The notes below the pieces were generated by a model. It saw only the letters and a list, made by a program, of their open reading frames with translations. It had not been told where the DNA came from and ran no database searches. Source: Mesorhizobium_B sp035998495 (GTDB lineage Bacteria > Pseudomonadota > Alphaproteobacteria > Rhizobiales > Rhizobiaceae). Taken from it: DNA of 64,000 nt. The position numbers were made by a program, and so were the translations under genes. Positions 22,411 to 30,816 of the stretch are shown one piece after another (position 1 is the stretch's first letter; each line of letters begins with the position of its first letter). Where the stretch lies: NCBI GenBank assembly GCA_035998495.1, contig DASYHP010000085.1, positions 62,001 through 126,000 of the forward strand, given 5' to 3'.

Positions 22411-22860
22411 GTGACGGCCGCCGCCTGGTCGCTGCTCGGCGTGCTGGCCGGCGCGCTGCTCGCGCTCCAGGCGCCCATCAACGCGCAGCTCGGGCGCGGC
22501 TTGGGGCTGCCCATCGCGGCCGCGGCGGTGTCCTTCGTCGCCGGGGCCGTGTTCCTGTCGCTCGCCACGCTCGCCTTCGCCAGAATGGAGGGCGCGGCGA
22601 TCGACTGGCGCGCCCCTTCGCCCTGGCTCTTCGCGGCGGGCGGCCTGCTCGGCGGAACCTATGTCACGATCGCGGTGCTGCTCGTGCCGCGCATCGGGGC
22701 CGCGGCCCTCATGGCCTTCCTGATCGCCGGCCAATTGGTCGCCGGCATCCTGCTCGACCGGCTGGGATTCCTCGATTTGGCGGTGCGCGAGATCACGCTG
22801 GGGCGGGTTGCCGGGGCGGTCCTGCTGCTGGCCGGCGCTCTTCTCATCCGTCTCACCTGA
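22411..22860 (+). CDS. DMT-family (DUF606/YdcZ-like) membrane transporter
   Basis: A 149-residue protein with five hydrophobic helices, starting at GTG 22411 (MTAAAWSLLGVLAGALLALQ). The APINAQLGRGLG motif and PWLFAAGGLLGGTYVTIAVL match the YdcZ/DUF606 half-size drug/metabolite transporter family. Substrate unknown. The TGA overlaps the queA ATG (TGATG), indicating coupled translation inside the operon. Confidence 0.88.
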   Translation: MTAAAWSLLGVLAGALLALQAPINAQLGRGLGLPIAAAAVSFVAGAVFLSLATLAFARMEGAAIDWRAPSPWLFAAGGLLGGTYVTIAVLLVPRIGAAALMAFLIAGQLVAGILLDRLGFLDLAVREITLGRVAGAVLLLAGALLIRLT

Positions 22861-23945
22861 TGCGCGTCTCGCTCTTCGACTTCGACCTGCCCGAGGACCG
22901 GATCGCGCTCAGGCCCGCCGAACCTCGGGATTCGGCGCGGCTTCTCCTGGTGCAACCGGGAGAAGCGCCGACCGACCACGTGGTGCGCGACCTGCCCTCG
23001 CTGCTTCTGCCGGGCGATGTCGTGGTGTTCAACGACACGAAGGTCATTCCGGCGCAACTCTCGGGCCTCCGCACGAGAGGCGACGCGGTGGCGCAGGTGG
23101 ACGCCACGCTCCACATGCGGACAGCGCCGGACCAGTGGCTCGCCTTTGTGCGGCCGGCCAAGCGGCTCGCGGAGGGCGACCGCATCCGCTTCGGCCACGG
23201 CGAGAACGCCTGCCTGCTCGGCGCGCTGGACGCGACCGTGCTGGAGCGGCGCGAGGGCGGCGAGGTGCTGCTCGGGTTCGATCTCGCCGGAGCGTTCCTG
23301 GACGAAGCCTTGCAGGCCGTCGGGCATATTCCGCTGCCGCCTTACATCGCCTCCAAGCGCGCGGAGGACGAGCGGGATCGGCGGGACTACCAGACGACCT
23401 ATGCGCGGGAGGAGGGCGCCGTGGCCGCGCCCACGGCCGGCCTCCACTTCACGCCCGAACTGCTCGACGCGCTCGACGCCCGCGGGGTGGAGCGCCGCTT
23501 CGTGACGCTGCACGTCGGCGCGGGCACGTTCCTGCCGGTAAAGGCGGAGGACACGGCCGGGCACAAGATGCATGCCGAGACCGGCCACATCTCGCCGGAC
23601 GTGGCGGCGGCGGTCACGCGGGCGAGACGCGAGGGCCGCAGGATCGTCGCCGTCGGCACGACGTCGTTGCGGCTGCTCGAAAGCGCCGCGGCTGAGGATG
23701 GTGAGGTCTGCGCCTGGTCCGGCCCGACCGACATCTTCATCACACCTGGCTATCGCTTCCGGGCCGTGGACCTCTTGATGACCAACTTCCACCTGCCGCG
23801 CTCGACGCTGTTCATGCTGGTGTCGGCCTTTTCGGGGCTGGAGACCATGCACGCGGCCTACCGCCACGCCACCGAGAACGGCTACCGCTTCTATTCCTAC
23901 GGCGATGCGAGCCTGCTGCATCGCGCTTCGGAGCCGACCGCGTGA
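22860..23945 (+). CDS. queA: S-adenosylmethionine:tRNA ribosyltransferase-isomerase
   Basis: Builds epoxyqueuosine from 7-aminomethyl-7-deazaguanine in tRNA. The 361-residue protein starts MRVSLFDFDLPEDRIALRPA and has VVFNDTKVIPAQL, GHIPLPPYI, YQTTYAREEGAVAAPTAGLH and TSLRLLESAA, all QueA signatures. It overlaps the start of tgt by 4 bp (GTGA). Together the two genes cover two steps of queuosine biosynthesis. Confidence 0.97.
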   Translation: MRVSLFDFDLPEDRIALRPAEPRDSARLLLVQPGEAPTDHVVRDLPSLLLPGDVVVFNDTKVIPAQLSGLRTRGDAVAQVDATLHMRTAPDQWLAFVRPAKRLAEGDRIRFGHGENACLLGALDATVLERREGGEVLLGFDLAGAFLDEALQAVGHIPLPPYIASKRAEDERDRRDYQTTYAREEGAVAAPTAGLHFTPELLDALDARGVERRFVTLHVGAGTFLPVKAEDTAGHKMHAETGHISPDVAAAVTRARREGRRIVAVGTTSLRLLESAAAEDGEVCAWSGPTDIFITPGYRFRAVDLLMTNFHLPRSTLFMLVSAFSGLETMHAAYRHATENGYRFYSYGDASLLHRASEPTA

Positions 23946-25081
23946 GTGCGTCAGAAAAATTCACCTTCCGCGTTCTTGCCACCGACGGCGCGGCGCGGCA
24001 CGGCGAGATTTCCATGCCGCGCGGGACCGTCCGCACGCCGGCCTTCATGCCCGTGGGCACGGGCGGCACGGTAAAGGCCATGACCATGGACCAGGTGCGC
24101 GAGCTTGGTTCAGACATCATCCTGGGCAACACCTATCATCTGATGCTGCGGCCCGGCGCGGAGCGCGTGGCGCGCCTGGGCGGGCTCCACCACTTCGCGC
24201 GCTGGCCGCACCCGATCCTGACCGACTCCGGCGGCTTCCAGGTGATGTCACTCTCCGCGCTGCGCAAGCTCGACGAGCGCGGCGTCACCTTCCGCAGCCA
24301 TCTGGACGGCTCGATCCACGAGATGACGCCCGAGCGCTCCATCGAGATCCAGGGTTTTCTGGGCTCCGACATCCAGATGCAGCTCGACGAGCTTGTGGCG
24401 CTGCCGGCCGAGCCGCAGGCGATCGAGACGGCGATGGAGCGATCGGTGCGCTGGGCGGAACGCTGCAAGGCCGCCTTCGGCGAGCAGCCGGGCAAGGCCA
24501 TGTTCGGCATCGTGCAGGGCGGCGACAGCCCCGAGCTGCGCGTGCGCTCGGCGAGGGCGCTGCGCGCGCTCGACCTCAAGGGCTATGCCGTGGGCGGGCT
24601 GGCGGTCGGCGAGCCGCAGGACGTGATGCTCCGGATGCTGGAGATCACCTGTCCGGAGCTGCCGGCCGAGAAGCCGCGTTACCTGATGGGCGTGGGCACG
24701 CCCGACGACATCCTCAAAAGCGTGGCGCGCGGCATCGACATGGTCGACTGCGTGATGCCCACCCGCGCGGGCCGCCACGGGCTCGCCTTCACGCGGCGCG
24801 GGAAAGTGAACCTCAAGAACGCGCGGCATGCCGAAGACCCGCGCCCGCTGGACGAGGAGAGCGACTGCCCTGCGAGCCGCGACTACTCGCGCGCCTATCT
24901 CCACCACCTCGTGCGCTCCGAAGAGCTATTGGGGGCCATGCTGCTGACCTGGAACAACCTCGCCTATTACCAGTCGCTGATGGCCAACATCCGCGCGGCG
25001 ATCGAGGCCGGCCGGATGGCGGAACGCTCGGCGGAGATCAGCGAGGCGTGGGCGAGGGGGGATTTGCCGCCAGTTGGGTGA
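23942..25081 (+). CDS. tgt: tRNA-guanine transglycosylase with atypical zinc site
   Basis: Exchanges guanine-34 of GUN anticodons for preQ1. The 379-residue TIM-barrel has PILTDSGGFQVMSLS (91-105), VQGG (191-194), YAVGGLAVGE (215-224) and GIDMVDCVMPTRAGRHG with the catalytic Asp. The structural zinc site is altered: of the E. coli ligands C302, C304, C307 and H333, only the second Cys is kept (C309); the others are Ser307, Ser312 and Asn338. The barrel motifs are intact, so activity is probably retained. GTG start overlaps queA. Confidence 0.95.
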   Translation: MSASEKFTFRVLATDGAARHGEISMPRGTVRTPAFMPVGTGGTVKAMTMDQVRELGSDIILGNTYHLMLRPGAERVARLGGLHHFARWPHPILTDSGGFQVMSLSALRKLDERGVTFRSHLDGSIHEMTPERSIEIQGFLGSDIQMQLDELVALPAEPQAIETAMERSVRWAERCKAAFGEQPGKAMFGIVQGGDSPELRVRSARALRALDLKGYAVGGLAVGEPQDVMLRMLEITCPELPAEKPRYLMGVGTPDDILKSVARGIDMVDCVMPTRAGRHGLAFTRRGKVNLKNARHAEDPRPLDEESDCPASRDYSRAYLHHLVRSEELLGAMLLTWNNLAYYQSLMANIRAAIEAGRMAERSAEISEAWARGDLPPVG

Positions 25082-25118
25082 GCCCCTCCTTCTCCCACTA
25101 GAGGAGAAGGAGAGGGCT
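25081..25118. terminator. Long hairpin between convergent tgt and DUF4864 genes
   Basis: CTCCTTCTCC (25086-25095) pairs with GGAGAAGGAG (25103-25112) around a 7-nt loop, extended by AGCCC/GGGCT. It touches both stop codons and can serve as a bidirectional terminator, though T-tracts are absent. The CTCCTTCTCC unit also resembles the rhizobial repeat at 35833-35858. Confidence 0.5.
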
Positions 25119-25534
25119 CACACCGCCAGGGATTTCGCCGCGCGCAGGCTCACGCCCGTGATGCGGAAGACGCCGTCGGGCTGGAGCTCCAGCCGGTAGC
25201 TCGCCTCGTAATCCTTGCCGTCCGGGCCGGTGATCGTCACCTGCTGCACAACCGTCGTGGGGCTCGGCTCTTCCGTTGCGCCGAAGCCGTAGCTCTGGGG
25301 CTTGTGGATCGGCGCATAGCCCTGCTGGACCATGCCCATGAAGATCTCGGGGCTGGGAAAGATCTGCTTGATGTTGGGCGCGGCATAGGAGTAGGCGAGC
25401 GCCCCGTCGCCGGCCTGGAACGCCTTGAGCTGGCTGTCGATGGTCTGCTGGGCGGCCCTGACCTCCGCCTCGCCCGCGAGCGCGCCGGCGGCCGCGGAAA
25501 CGAGGAAGGCAAGCGCGAGTGCGAAGCGTCGCAT
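25118..25534 (-). CDS. DUF4864-family secreted protein
   Basis: A 138-residue protein with a signal peptide (MRRFALALAFLVSAAAGALA, cleaved near 20). A domain with SQLKAFQAGDGALAYSYAAP, KQIFPSPEIFMGMVQQGYAP and RLELQPDGVFRITGVSL is characteristic of DUF4864. Predicted periplasmic, unknown function. ATG 25532-25534 begins the signal peptide; the next gene (ATP-grasp) is divergent. Confidence 0.85.
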   Translation of the reverse strand: MRRFALALAFLVSAAAGALAGEAEVRAAQQTIDSQLKAFQAGDGALAYSYAAPNIKQIFPSPEIFMGMVQQGYAPIHKPQSYGFGATEEPSPTTVVQQVTITGPDGKDYEASYRLELQPDGVFRITGVSLRAAKSLAV

Positions 25535-25733
25535 GAAGAATCCTCCGGCGGGCCGGGGCTGGCCGATGCCCGGCTCTCTTCGGGATACGTGACGCAGCGT
25601 CGCGCAGTTTCAACGCTCCCGCCGATTTTGCCGGCGAATCTGGTTCGGCTCCTTTGCCGCACTGCGAAAGCACCGCTTGAACCCGCTTGCATTTTGCGCG
25701 CCGCATTCAAATGGGCGGCATGGGAGAGCGCGG

Positions 25734-27146
25734 TTGACGGCGTTTGACGAGATGCGGCCCCAGGCCGAGGGCTTGCGGAAACCCTATGAAGCCTATGATC
25801 GCTGGCTCAAGGCGCAAGATCCCGAACGGCTCCGCCAGAAGACCCGCGACGCCGAGCAGGTGTTCCGCAAGACGGGCATCACCTTCGCCGTCTATGGCGA
25901 GGAGGAGGCATCCGAGCGGCTGATCCCCTTCGACATCGTTCCCCGCATCATCTCGGGCGCGGAATGGCGGCTGCTCGCGCGAGGAATCGAGCAGCGCGTG
26001 CAGGCGATCAACGCCTTTCTCGACGACATCTACCACCGGCAGGAAATCCTTCGCGCCGGCCGCGTGCCGCGCGATCTGATCGCCCGCAACGAGGCGTTCG
26101 TGCCGGAGATGATCGGCGTGCGGCCGCCCGCGGGCGTCTACACCCACATCATCGGCATCGACATCGTGCGGACCGGCGAGAACGAGTTCTTCGTGCTGGA
26201 GGACAACGCCCGCACGCCGTCGGGCGTGTCCTACATGCTCGAGGACCGCGAAACCATGATGCAGCTCTTTCCCGAGCTGTTCCGGCGCATCAAGGTCCGG
26301 CCGGTCGAGAACTATCCGCAGCTCCTGCGCCAGTCGCTCGCCGCGACCAAGCCGGACAGCGCGCCCGACAACCCGACGGTCGCCGTGCTGACGCCCGGCT
26401 CCTACAACTCGGCCTATTTCGAGCACGCCTTTCTGGCCGACCAGATGGGCGTGCAGCTCGTGGAGGGCCACGACCTGCGCGTGGTGGACGGGCATGTCGC
26501 CATGCGGACCACCCAGGGCTATAAGCAGATCGACGTGCTTTACCGGCGCGTGGACGACGCCTTCCTCGACCCGCTGACCTACCGGCGCGATTCCACGCTC
26601 GGCGTGCCCGGCATCATGGACGTCTATCGCGCGGGCAATGTCACCATCGCCAACGCGCCGGGCACGGGGATCGCCGACGACAAGGCGATCTATTCCTTTA
26701 TGCCCGAGATCATCGAGTTCTATACCGGCCGCAAACCGATCCTCGGCAATGTGCCGACCTGGCGCTGCGCGGAGCCCGACAGCCACGCCTATGTGCAGGA
26801 GAACCTAGCCGACCTCGTGGTGAAGGAGGTCCACGGCTCCGGCGGCTACGGAATGCTGGTCGGCCCGGCCGCCACCAGGGCGGAATGCGAGGCCTTCTCG
26901 AAAAAGCTCGCCGCCCGGCCCGGCAACTACATCGCGCAGCCGACGCTTTCGCTTTCCACCTGCCCGACCTTCACCGACGACGGCCTCGCCCCCAGACACG
27001 TGGACTTGCGGCCGTTCGTTCTTGTCTCTGATCGTATCCGGCTCGTGCCCGGAGGCCTTACGCGCGTCGCCCTCAAGGAAGGATCGCTCGTGGTCAACTC
27101 CAGCCAAGGCGGCGGCACCAAGGACACCTGGGTGTTGGACGACTGA
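25734..27146 (+). CDS. Circularly permuted ATP-grasp ligase (amidoligase-like)
   Basis: A 470-residue protein of the circularly permuted ATP-grasp type 2 family (DUF404/DUF407). Motifs include DIVPRIISGAEWRLLARGIE, VFVLEDN-type FVLEDNARTPSGVSYMLEDR, LTPGSYNSAYFEHAFLADQM, GIADDKAIYSFMPEIIEFY and VKEVHGSGGYGMLVGP. Such proteins are predicted peptide or carboxylate-amine ligases. TTG 25734 (giving MTAFDEMRPQAEGLRKPYEA) is preferred because GGGAGAG lies 8 nt upstream; ATG 25752 is the alternative. It overlaps the alpha-E gene (TGATG) and heads the four-gene Anbu operon. Confidence 0.92.
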   Translation: MTAFDEMRPQAEGLRKPYEAYDRWLKAQDPERLRQKTRDAEQVFRKTGITFAVYGEEEASERLIPFDIVPRIISGAEWRLLARGIEQRVQAINAFLDDIYHRQEILRAGRVPRDLIARNEAFVPEMIGVRPPAGVYTHIIGIDIVRTGENEFFVLEDNARTPSGVSYMLEDRETMMQLFPELFRRIKVRPVENYPQLLRQSLAATKPDSAPDNPTVAVLTPGSYNSAYFEHAFLADQMGVQLVEGHDLRVVDGHVAMRTTQGYKQIDVLYRRVDDAFLDPLTYRRDSTLGVPGIMDVYRAGNVTIANAPGTGIADDKAIYSFMPEIIEFYTGRKPILGNVPTWRCAEPDSHAYVQENLADLVVKEVHGSGGYGMLVGPAATRAECEAFSKKLAARPGNYIAQPTLSLSTCPTFTDDGLAPRHVDLRPFVLVSDRIRLVPGGLTRVALKEGSLVVNSSQGGGTKDTWVLDD

Positions 27147-28087
27147 TGCTGCTTGGCCGCACCGCACAGGGCCTGTTCTGGATGATGCGCTACATCGAGC
27201 GCGCGGAGAACATGGCGCGGCTCGTGGACGCCGGCCTGCGCATGGCGCTCACCCGGACATCCTCGTCGGCGGAGGAATGGTCGTCCGTCGTGGTGAGCGC
27301 AGGCGCCGAACAGGCCTTTCGGGCGAAGCACGGCGAGTTTTCGGCGGCCAGCGTGTCGGATTTCCTTCTGCGGGACACGGCCAACCCCTCCAGCGCCATG
27401 TCGGCCATCGAGACGGCGCGCGGCAACGCCCGCATGGTGCGAACCGCGCTCACCCGCGAGACCTGGGAAAGCATCAACGAGGCCTGGATGCTGCTCAAGC
27501 GCATGCTGGCCGGCACAATCGACGAGAGCGAGCTGCCCAAACTGCTGGACGCGGTCAAGCGCGAGACGGCGCTGATCCGCGGCGCCTTCCACGGCACCAT
27601 GCTGCGCAACGAGATCTTCGACTTCTGCCAGCTCGGCACCTTCATCGAGCGCGCCGACAACACGGCCCGCATCCTCGACGTGAAATATTACGTGCTCCTG
27701 CCGTCCGTGTCCTGGGTGGGCTCCAGCCTCGACAACCACCAGTGGGAATCGATCCTGCGCTCGGTGGCCGCGCACCGTTCCTACCGCTGGGTCTATGACG
27801 CCGATTATCGGCCCAGCCAGATCGCCGACTACCTGATCCTCAACGGGCGTATGCCGCGCTCGCTCGCCTTCTGCTACCGCAACCTCGTGGAGAATCTCGG
27901 CTTCCTCGCCGAGGACTATGGCGAGCGGCACCCCTGCCACGACACCGCAAGCAGGACGCTGCGAACGCTCCAGGTGGGCTCGATCCGCGACATCTTCGAC
28001 CAGGGCCTGCACGAGTTCCTGCTCGACTTCATCCGCGACAACAGCCGGCTCGGCGAGCAGCTCGCCGCCGATTACCGTTTCTCCTGA
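27146..28087 (+). CDS. Alpha-E domain protein (DUF403)
   Basis: A 313-residue, mostly helical protein with Glu-rich conserved motifs: GLFWMMRYIERAENMARLVD, ETWESINEAWMLL, FCQLGTFIERADNTARILDV and MPRSLAFCYRNLVENLGFLA. These define the alpha-E family, always found next to the circularly permuted ATP-grasp ligase and thought to be its partner; the molecular role is unproven. It overlaps the ligase stop by 1 bp and is 14 nt upstream of the transglutaminase gene. Confidence 0.93.
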   Translation: MLLGRTAQGLFWMMRYIERAENMARLVDAGLRMALTRTSSSAEEWSSVVVSAGAEQAFRAKHGEFSAASVSDFLLRDTANPSSAMSAIETARGNARMVRTALTRETWESINEAWMLLKRMLAGTIDESELPKLLDAVKRETALIRGAFHGTMLRNEIFDFCQLGTFIERADNTARILDVKYYVLLPSVSWVGSSLDNHQWESILRSVAAHRSYRWVYDADYRPSQIADYLILNGRMPRSLAFCYRNLVENLGFLAEDYGERHPCHDTASRTLRTLQVGSIRDIFDQGLHEFLLDFIRDNSRLGEQLAADYRFS

Positions 28088-28101
28088 CCGACGGCCGAGC
28101 C

Positions 28102-28893
28102 TTGCGCCTCAAGATCACCCACCGCACCGAATACCGCTACGACGAGCCCGTCACCTACGCCTTGCAGCGGCTCCGGCTCATGCCTGTGAGCGGCCCGACG
28201 CAGACTGTTCTCAACTGGACGCTGCTCGTGGCCGGCGCCAAGGAGGAGGTGCGCTTTTCCGATCAATTCGGCAACGAGACGCGCCTCCTGAGCGTGGAAG
28301 GCGCGCCGCAGGCCATCGCGGTCGAGGCCAGCGGCGAGGTGGCGACGCGCGACACGGCCGGCGTGTTCGGGCCGCACAGCGGCTTCGCGCCCCTGTGGCT
28401 GTTCGAGCACCACACGGAACTGACCGCGCCCGGCGCGGCGGTGCGAAGCCTCGCCGACGCCGTCGGACCCGGCGAACCGATCCCGCGGCTCCACCAGTTG
28501 ATGGCGTTGCTCGGAGCGCGCGTCCGCTATGTTTCCGGCGCGACCGACAGCGCCACGCCGGCGGAAGTCGCGCTGCAAGCCGGGCAGGGGGTTTGCCAGG
28601 ACCACACCCACATCTTCGTCGCGGCGGCGCGGCTGCTCGGCTTTCCCGCGCGCTATGTCAGCGGCTACCTCAAGATGGCCGAGGTCGAGCAGGCGGCGAG
28701 CCATGCCTGGGCCGAGGCCCATGTGCCCTCGCTCGGCTGGGTGGCCTTCGACGCGGCGAACGGGATCTCGCCCGACGACGGCTATGTGCGGGTGGCGGCC
28801 GGCCGCGACTATCGGGACGCCATGCCCGTCTCCGGAATCAGGCTGGGGCAAGCCGCCGAGCATCTTGCGGTGCGCATCACGGTGGAGCAGTAA
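28102..28893 (+). CDS. Transglutaminase-like cysteine peptidase
   Basis: A 263-residue protein. An N-terminal beta domain (MRLKITHRTEYRYDEPVTYA) is followed by a transglutaminase core with the full triad: Cys165 (GQGVCQDHTH), His201 (ASHAWAEAHV) and Asp217 (WVAFDAANG). Bacterial members act as peptidases or amide-bond exchangers. The start TTG 28102 fits the N-terminal consensus and no ATG is near. Its position in the operon suggests it handles the peptide made by the ATP-grasp ligase, which is inference. Confidence 0.93.
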   Translation: MRLKITHRTEYRYDEPVTYALQRLRLMPVSGPTQTVLNWTLLVAGAKEEVRFSDQFGNETRLLSVEGAPQAIAVEASGEVATRDTAGVFGPHSGFAPLWLFEHHTELTAPGAAVRSLADAVGPGEPIPRLHQLMALLGARVRYVSGATDSATPAEVALQAGQGVCQDHTHIFVAAARLLGFPARYVSGYLKMAEVEQAASHAWAEAHVPSLGWVAFDAANGISPDDGYVRVAAGRDYRDAMPVSGIRLGQAAEHLAVRITVEQ

Positions 28894-28925
28894 TCGGCTC
28901 GCGCGGGACGGGGGCGCGCCTTCGC

Positions 28926-29654
28926 ATGACCTATTGTGTGGGCCTCAAGATCGATAGCGGCCTGGTGTTCATGTCGGACACCCGCACCAATGCGGGCATC
29001 GACAACATCTCCACCTTCCGCAAGATGCATGTCTGGGAGGAGCCGGGCGAGCGCGTCATCGTGATGATGTCGGCGGGCAATCTCGCCACCACCCAGGCCG
29101 TGGTGAGCCTTCTGGACGAGCGGTCGAAGGCGCCCAAGGAGCGGGCGCTGTCGCTTCTTCAAACGCCGTCCATGTACCAGACGGCCCGGCTGGTGGGGAA
29201 CACGGTGAAGGAGGTCATCGCGAGCGCGACGCTCGGCGGCCAGCGGGCGGATTCGTTCCACGCCTCCTTCATCCTCGGCGGCCAGATCCTCGGCAGCGAG
29301 CCGCGGCTCTTCATGGTCTATCCCGAAGGAAACTTCATCGAATCGACCGAGGACACGCCCTTCTTCCAGATCGGCGAGACGAAATATGGCAAGCCCATCA
29401 TCGTGCGGGCCTATGAGCGCGCCATGAGCTTCGCCGAAACGGCCAAGCTCCTCATGGTGTCCTTCGACTCGACGCTGAAGTCCAACCTCTCGGTCGGCCT
29501 GCCGCTGGACCTCGCCTTCTATGAACGCGACGCGCTCCGGCTGACGTTCCGCAGGCGGATCGCCCAGGACGATGCCTATTTCCGCCGGATCTCGGAGGGC
29601 TGGTCGGACGCCCTGAAGAACGCGTTCAAGAGCCTGCCCGACTTCGAGAGCTGA
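28926..29654 (+). CDS. Anbu (ancestral beta-subunit) proteasome-type protease
   Basis: A 242-residue Ntn-hydrolase of the Anbu/BPH class. After Met removal the new N-terminus is Thr (MTYCVGLKIDSGLVFMSDTR), the proteasomal nucleophile. Asp17 (SDTR) and a Lys near 32 (FRKM) of the mature chain complete the site. VMMSAGNLATTQAVVSLL and HASFILGGQI match the family. Anbu forms helical or lock-washer assemblies. It is last in the operon, 32 nt after the transglutaminase gene, and is followed by a terminator. Confidence 0.95.
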   Translation: MTYCVGLKIDSGLVFMSDTRTNAGIDNISTFRKMHVWEEPGERVIVMMSAGNLATTQAVVSLLDERSKAPKERALSLLQTPSMYQTARLVGNTVKEVIASATLGGQRADSFHASFILGGQILGSEPRLFMVYPEGNFIESTEDTPFFQIGETKYGKPIIVRAYERAMSFAETAKLLMVSFDSTLKSNLSVGLPLDLAFYERDALRLTFRRRIAQDDAYFRRISEGWSDALKNAFKSLPDFES

Positions 29655-29662
29655 GCGGCTGC

Positions 29663-29702
29663 AGCCGTTTCCACTTACGTGGAACCGGCTCTCGTCTTTT
29701 TT
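29663..29702 (+). terminator. Rho-independent terminator of the Anbu operon
   Basis: Stem AGCCGTTTCCAC (29663-29674) / GTGGAACCGGCT (29679-29690), one mismatch, TTAC loop, then CTCGTCTTTTTT. It begins 9 nt after the Anbu stop. Confidence 0.8.
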
Positions 29703-29736
29703 GCCCGGAAGGCACGCTCAAGCGCCGCGCGGGCTT

Positions 29737-29765
29737 GAGCGGTTCCACCTTAGGCGAAACCGCTC
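29737..29765. repeat. GAGCGGTT palindrome
   Basis: An 8-bp inverted repeat GAGCGGTT (29737-29744) / AACCGCTC (29758-29765) sits between the two terminators of the convergent Anbu and BA14K genes. It resembles short palindromic elements of rhizobial intergenic regions; no function is assigned. Confidence 0.5.
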
Positions 29766-29773
29766 CAAAGAAA

Positions 29774-29799
29774 AACCCGCGCTCGGAAGAGCGCGGGTT
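29774..29799 (-). terminator. Rho-independent terminator of the BA14K gene
   Basis: An 11-bp perfect stem AACCCGCGCTC / GAGCGCGGGTT with loop GGAA. On the minus strand it is followed by TTTCTTTGG, so it serves the BA14K gene ending at 29826. Confidence 0.85.
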
Positions 29800-29825
29800 C
29801 CTCCTTGCCGTCCCTGCGGGAGGGA

Positions 29826-30461
29826 TCAGCTATAGGGCGAGTAGCACTGGCGACGCGGGCCGTTATAGGGCTGGAACGTGTTGTCCGAAGCCCGGTAGGA
29901 CCGGTAGCGGTTGTAGCACCACTCGATATGCGCGTTGCTGCTACCCTCGATGATGACGGTGCGCGGCTGGCTGGCGATGGCGCCCGTGATCACGGCACCG
30001 GCGATGAAGGCCGCGGCCGGGAACCAGAAGTCGCCGTGGCGACGGTAACCCCGACGGTAGTCGCGATAGCCGCGATAGCCCTTGTAGTAGTAGTTGTCGC
30101 CGCGACGGATGATGTCGCGCTGACGCCCCTCGACGCGGGCCTCACGGCGATCGAGCCGACGCTCGCGGTTCTCGAGGCGCTCCAGGCGACGCTCCTGGCG
30201 CGGGGTCAGGTCGTCCTGATCGCGCAGATCGTCAATGCGATCCTCGACGCGATCCTCGCGGCGCTCGATCCGGTCGTCGCGGCGCTCGAGACGACGCAGG
30301 CGGCGGATCTCACGGTTGGTCAACTGAACCTGGTGCAGGTCGGCCGGCGCATCGAACGCCAGCGGGACGGCCACGGGCGCGGCCGACACGGGGGCGATGC
30401 TGGTTGCGGTCATGGCGACCGCAAGGCCGCTCGCGCAAAGCGCGGAAAGCAGCTTCTTCAT
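29826..30461 (-). CDS. BA14K-family protein with charged coiled-coil region
   Basis: A 211-residue protein: signal peptide (1-28, SIAPVSAAP), a strongly charged Arg/Asp/Glu-rich stretch (about 48-118) with repeated RLERR/DRR units likely to form a helical rod, a Tyr/Gly-rich segment, one hydrophobic helix (about 145-163) and the C-terminal BA14K signature HIEWCYNRYRSYRASDNTFQ, then PYNGPRRQC. It is a longer paralogue of the protein at 7829-8239. Probably envelope-associated; the role is unknown. Confidence 0.88.
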   Translation of the reverse strand: MKKLLSALCASGLAVAMTATSIAPVSAAPVAVPLAFDAPADLHQVQLTNREIRRLRRLERRDDRIERREDRVEDRIDDLRDQDDLTPRQERRLERLENRERRLDRREARVEGRQRDIIRRGDNYYYKGYRGYRDYRRGYRRHGDFWFPAAAFIAGAVITGAIASQPRTVIIEGSSNAHIEWCYNRYRSYRASDNTFQPYNGPRRQCYSPYS

Positions 30462-30654
30462 TGTATTCTCCTCTCGGAAAACGCTGAGGTGTGTCTTGTC
30501 CCTTGTGCCGCCGGAACGGCTGTCTTGTGCGATGGTTCCGCAAAAGGGATCATCCGTTTGGAAACATGACCCTTCTCACGGCATGGTGATCGGCCGTGAA
30601 CGATAGCTTCGGGGCTGACTCGACGTCATGCAAACCGTCGCACCCGGCTTCAGC

Positions 30655-30683
30655 TTGACCGCGGGGGGCCAGCCCCATAAGTT
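30655..30683 (+). promoter_or_regulatory. Possible promoter of tRNA-Lys
   Basis: TTGACC (30655-30660) and TAAGTT (30678-30683), spacer 17, end 14 nt before the tRNA. The -35 is good and the -10 weak. Confidence 0.4.
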
Positions 30684-30697
30684 CCGCCCGGCCGAGA

Positions 30698-30774
30698 GGG
30701 CGCGTAGCTCAGTTGGTTAGAGCATCTGACTTTTAATCAGAGGGTCATGGGTTCGAGTCCCATCGCGCTCACCA
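30698..30774 (+). tRNA. tRNA-Lys (anticodon TTT)
   Basis: The cloverleaf can be folded by eye. The acceptor stem pairs GGGCGCG with CGCGCTC (one G-U), D arm GCTCAGTTGGTTAGAGC, anticodon stem CTGAC/ATCAG-type with loop containing TTT, and T arm ATGGG-TTCGAGT-CCCAT. Discriminator A (30771) and an encoded CCA (30772-30774) follow. The length is 77 nt including CCA. Confidence 0.97.
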
Positions 30775-30816
30775 CCCTCCGGCCTGGAAACCCTCCTCGG
30801 AGAGCCGCGGCACCGC

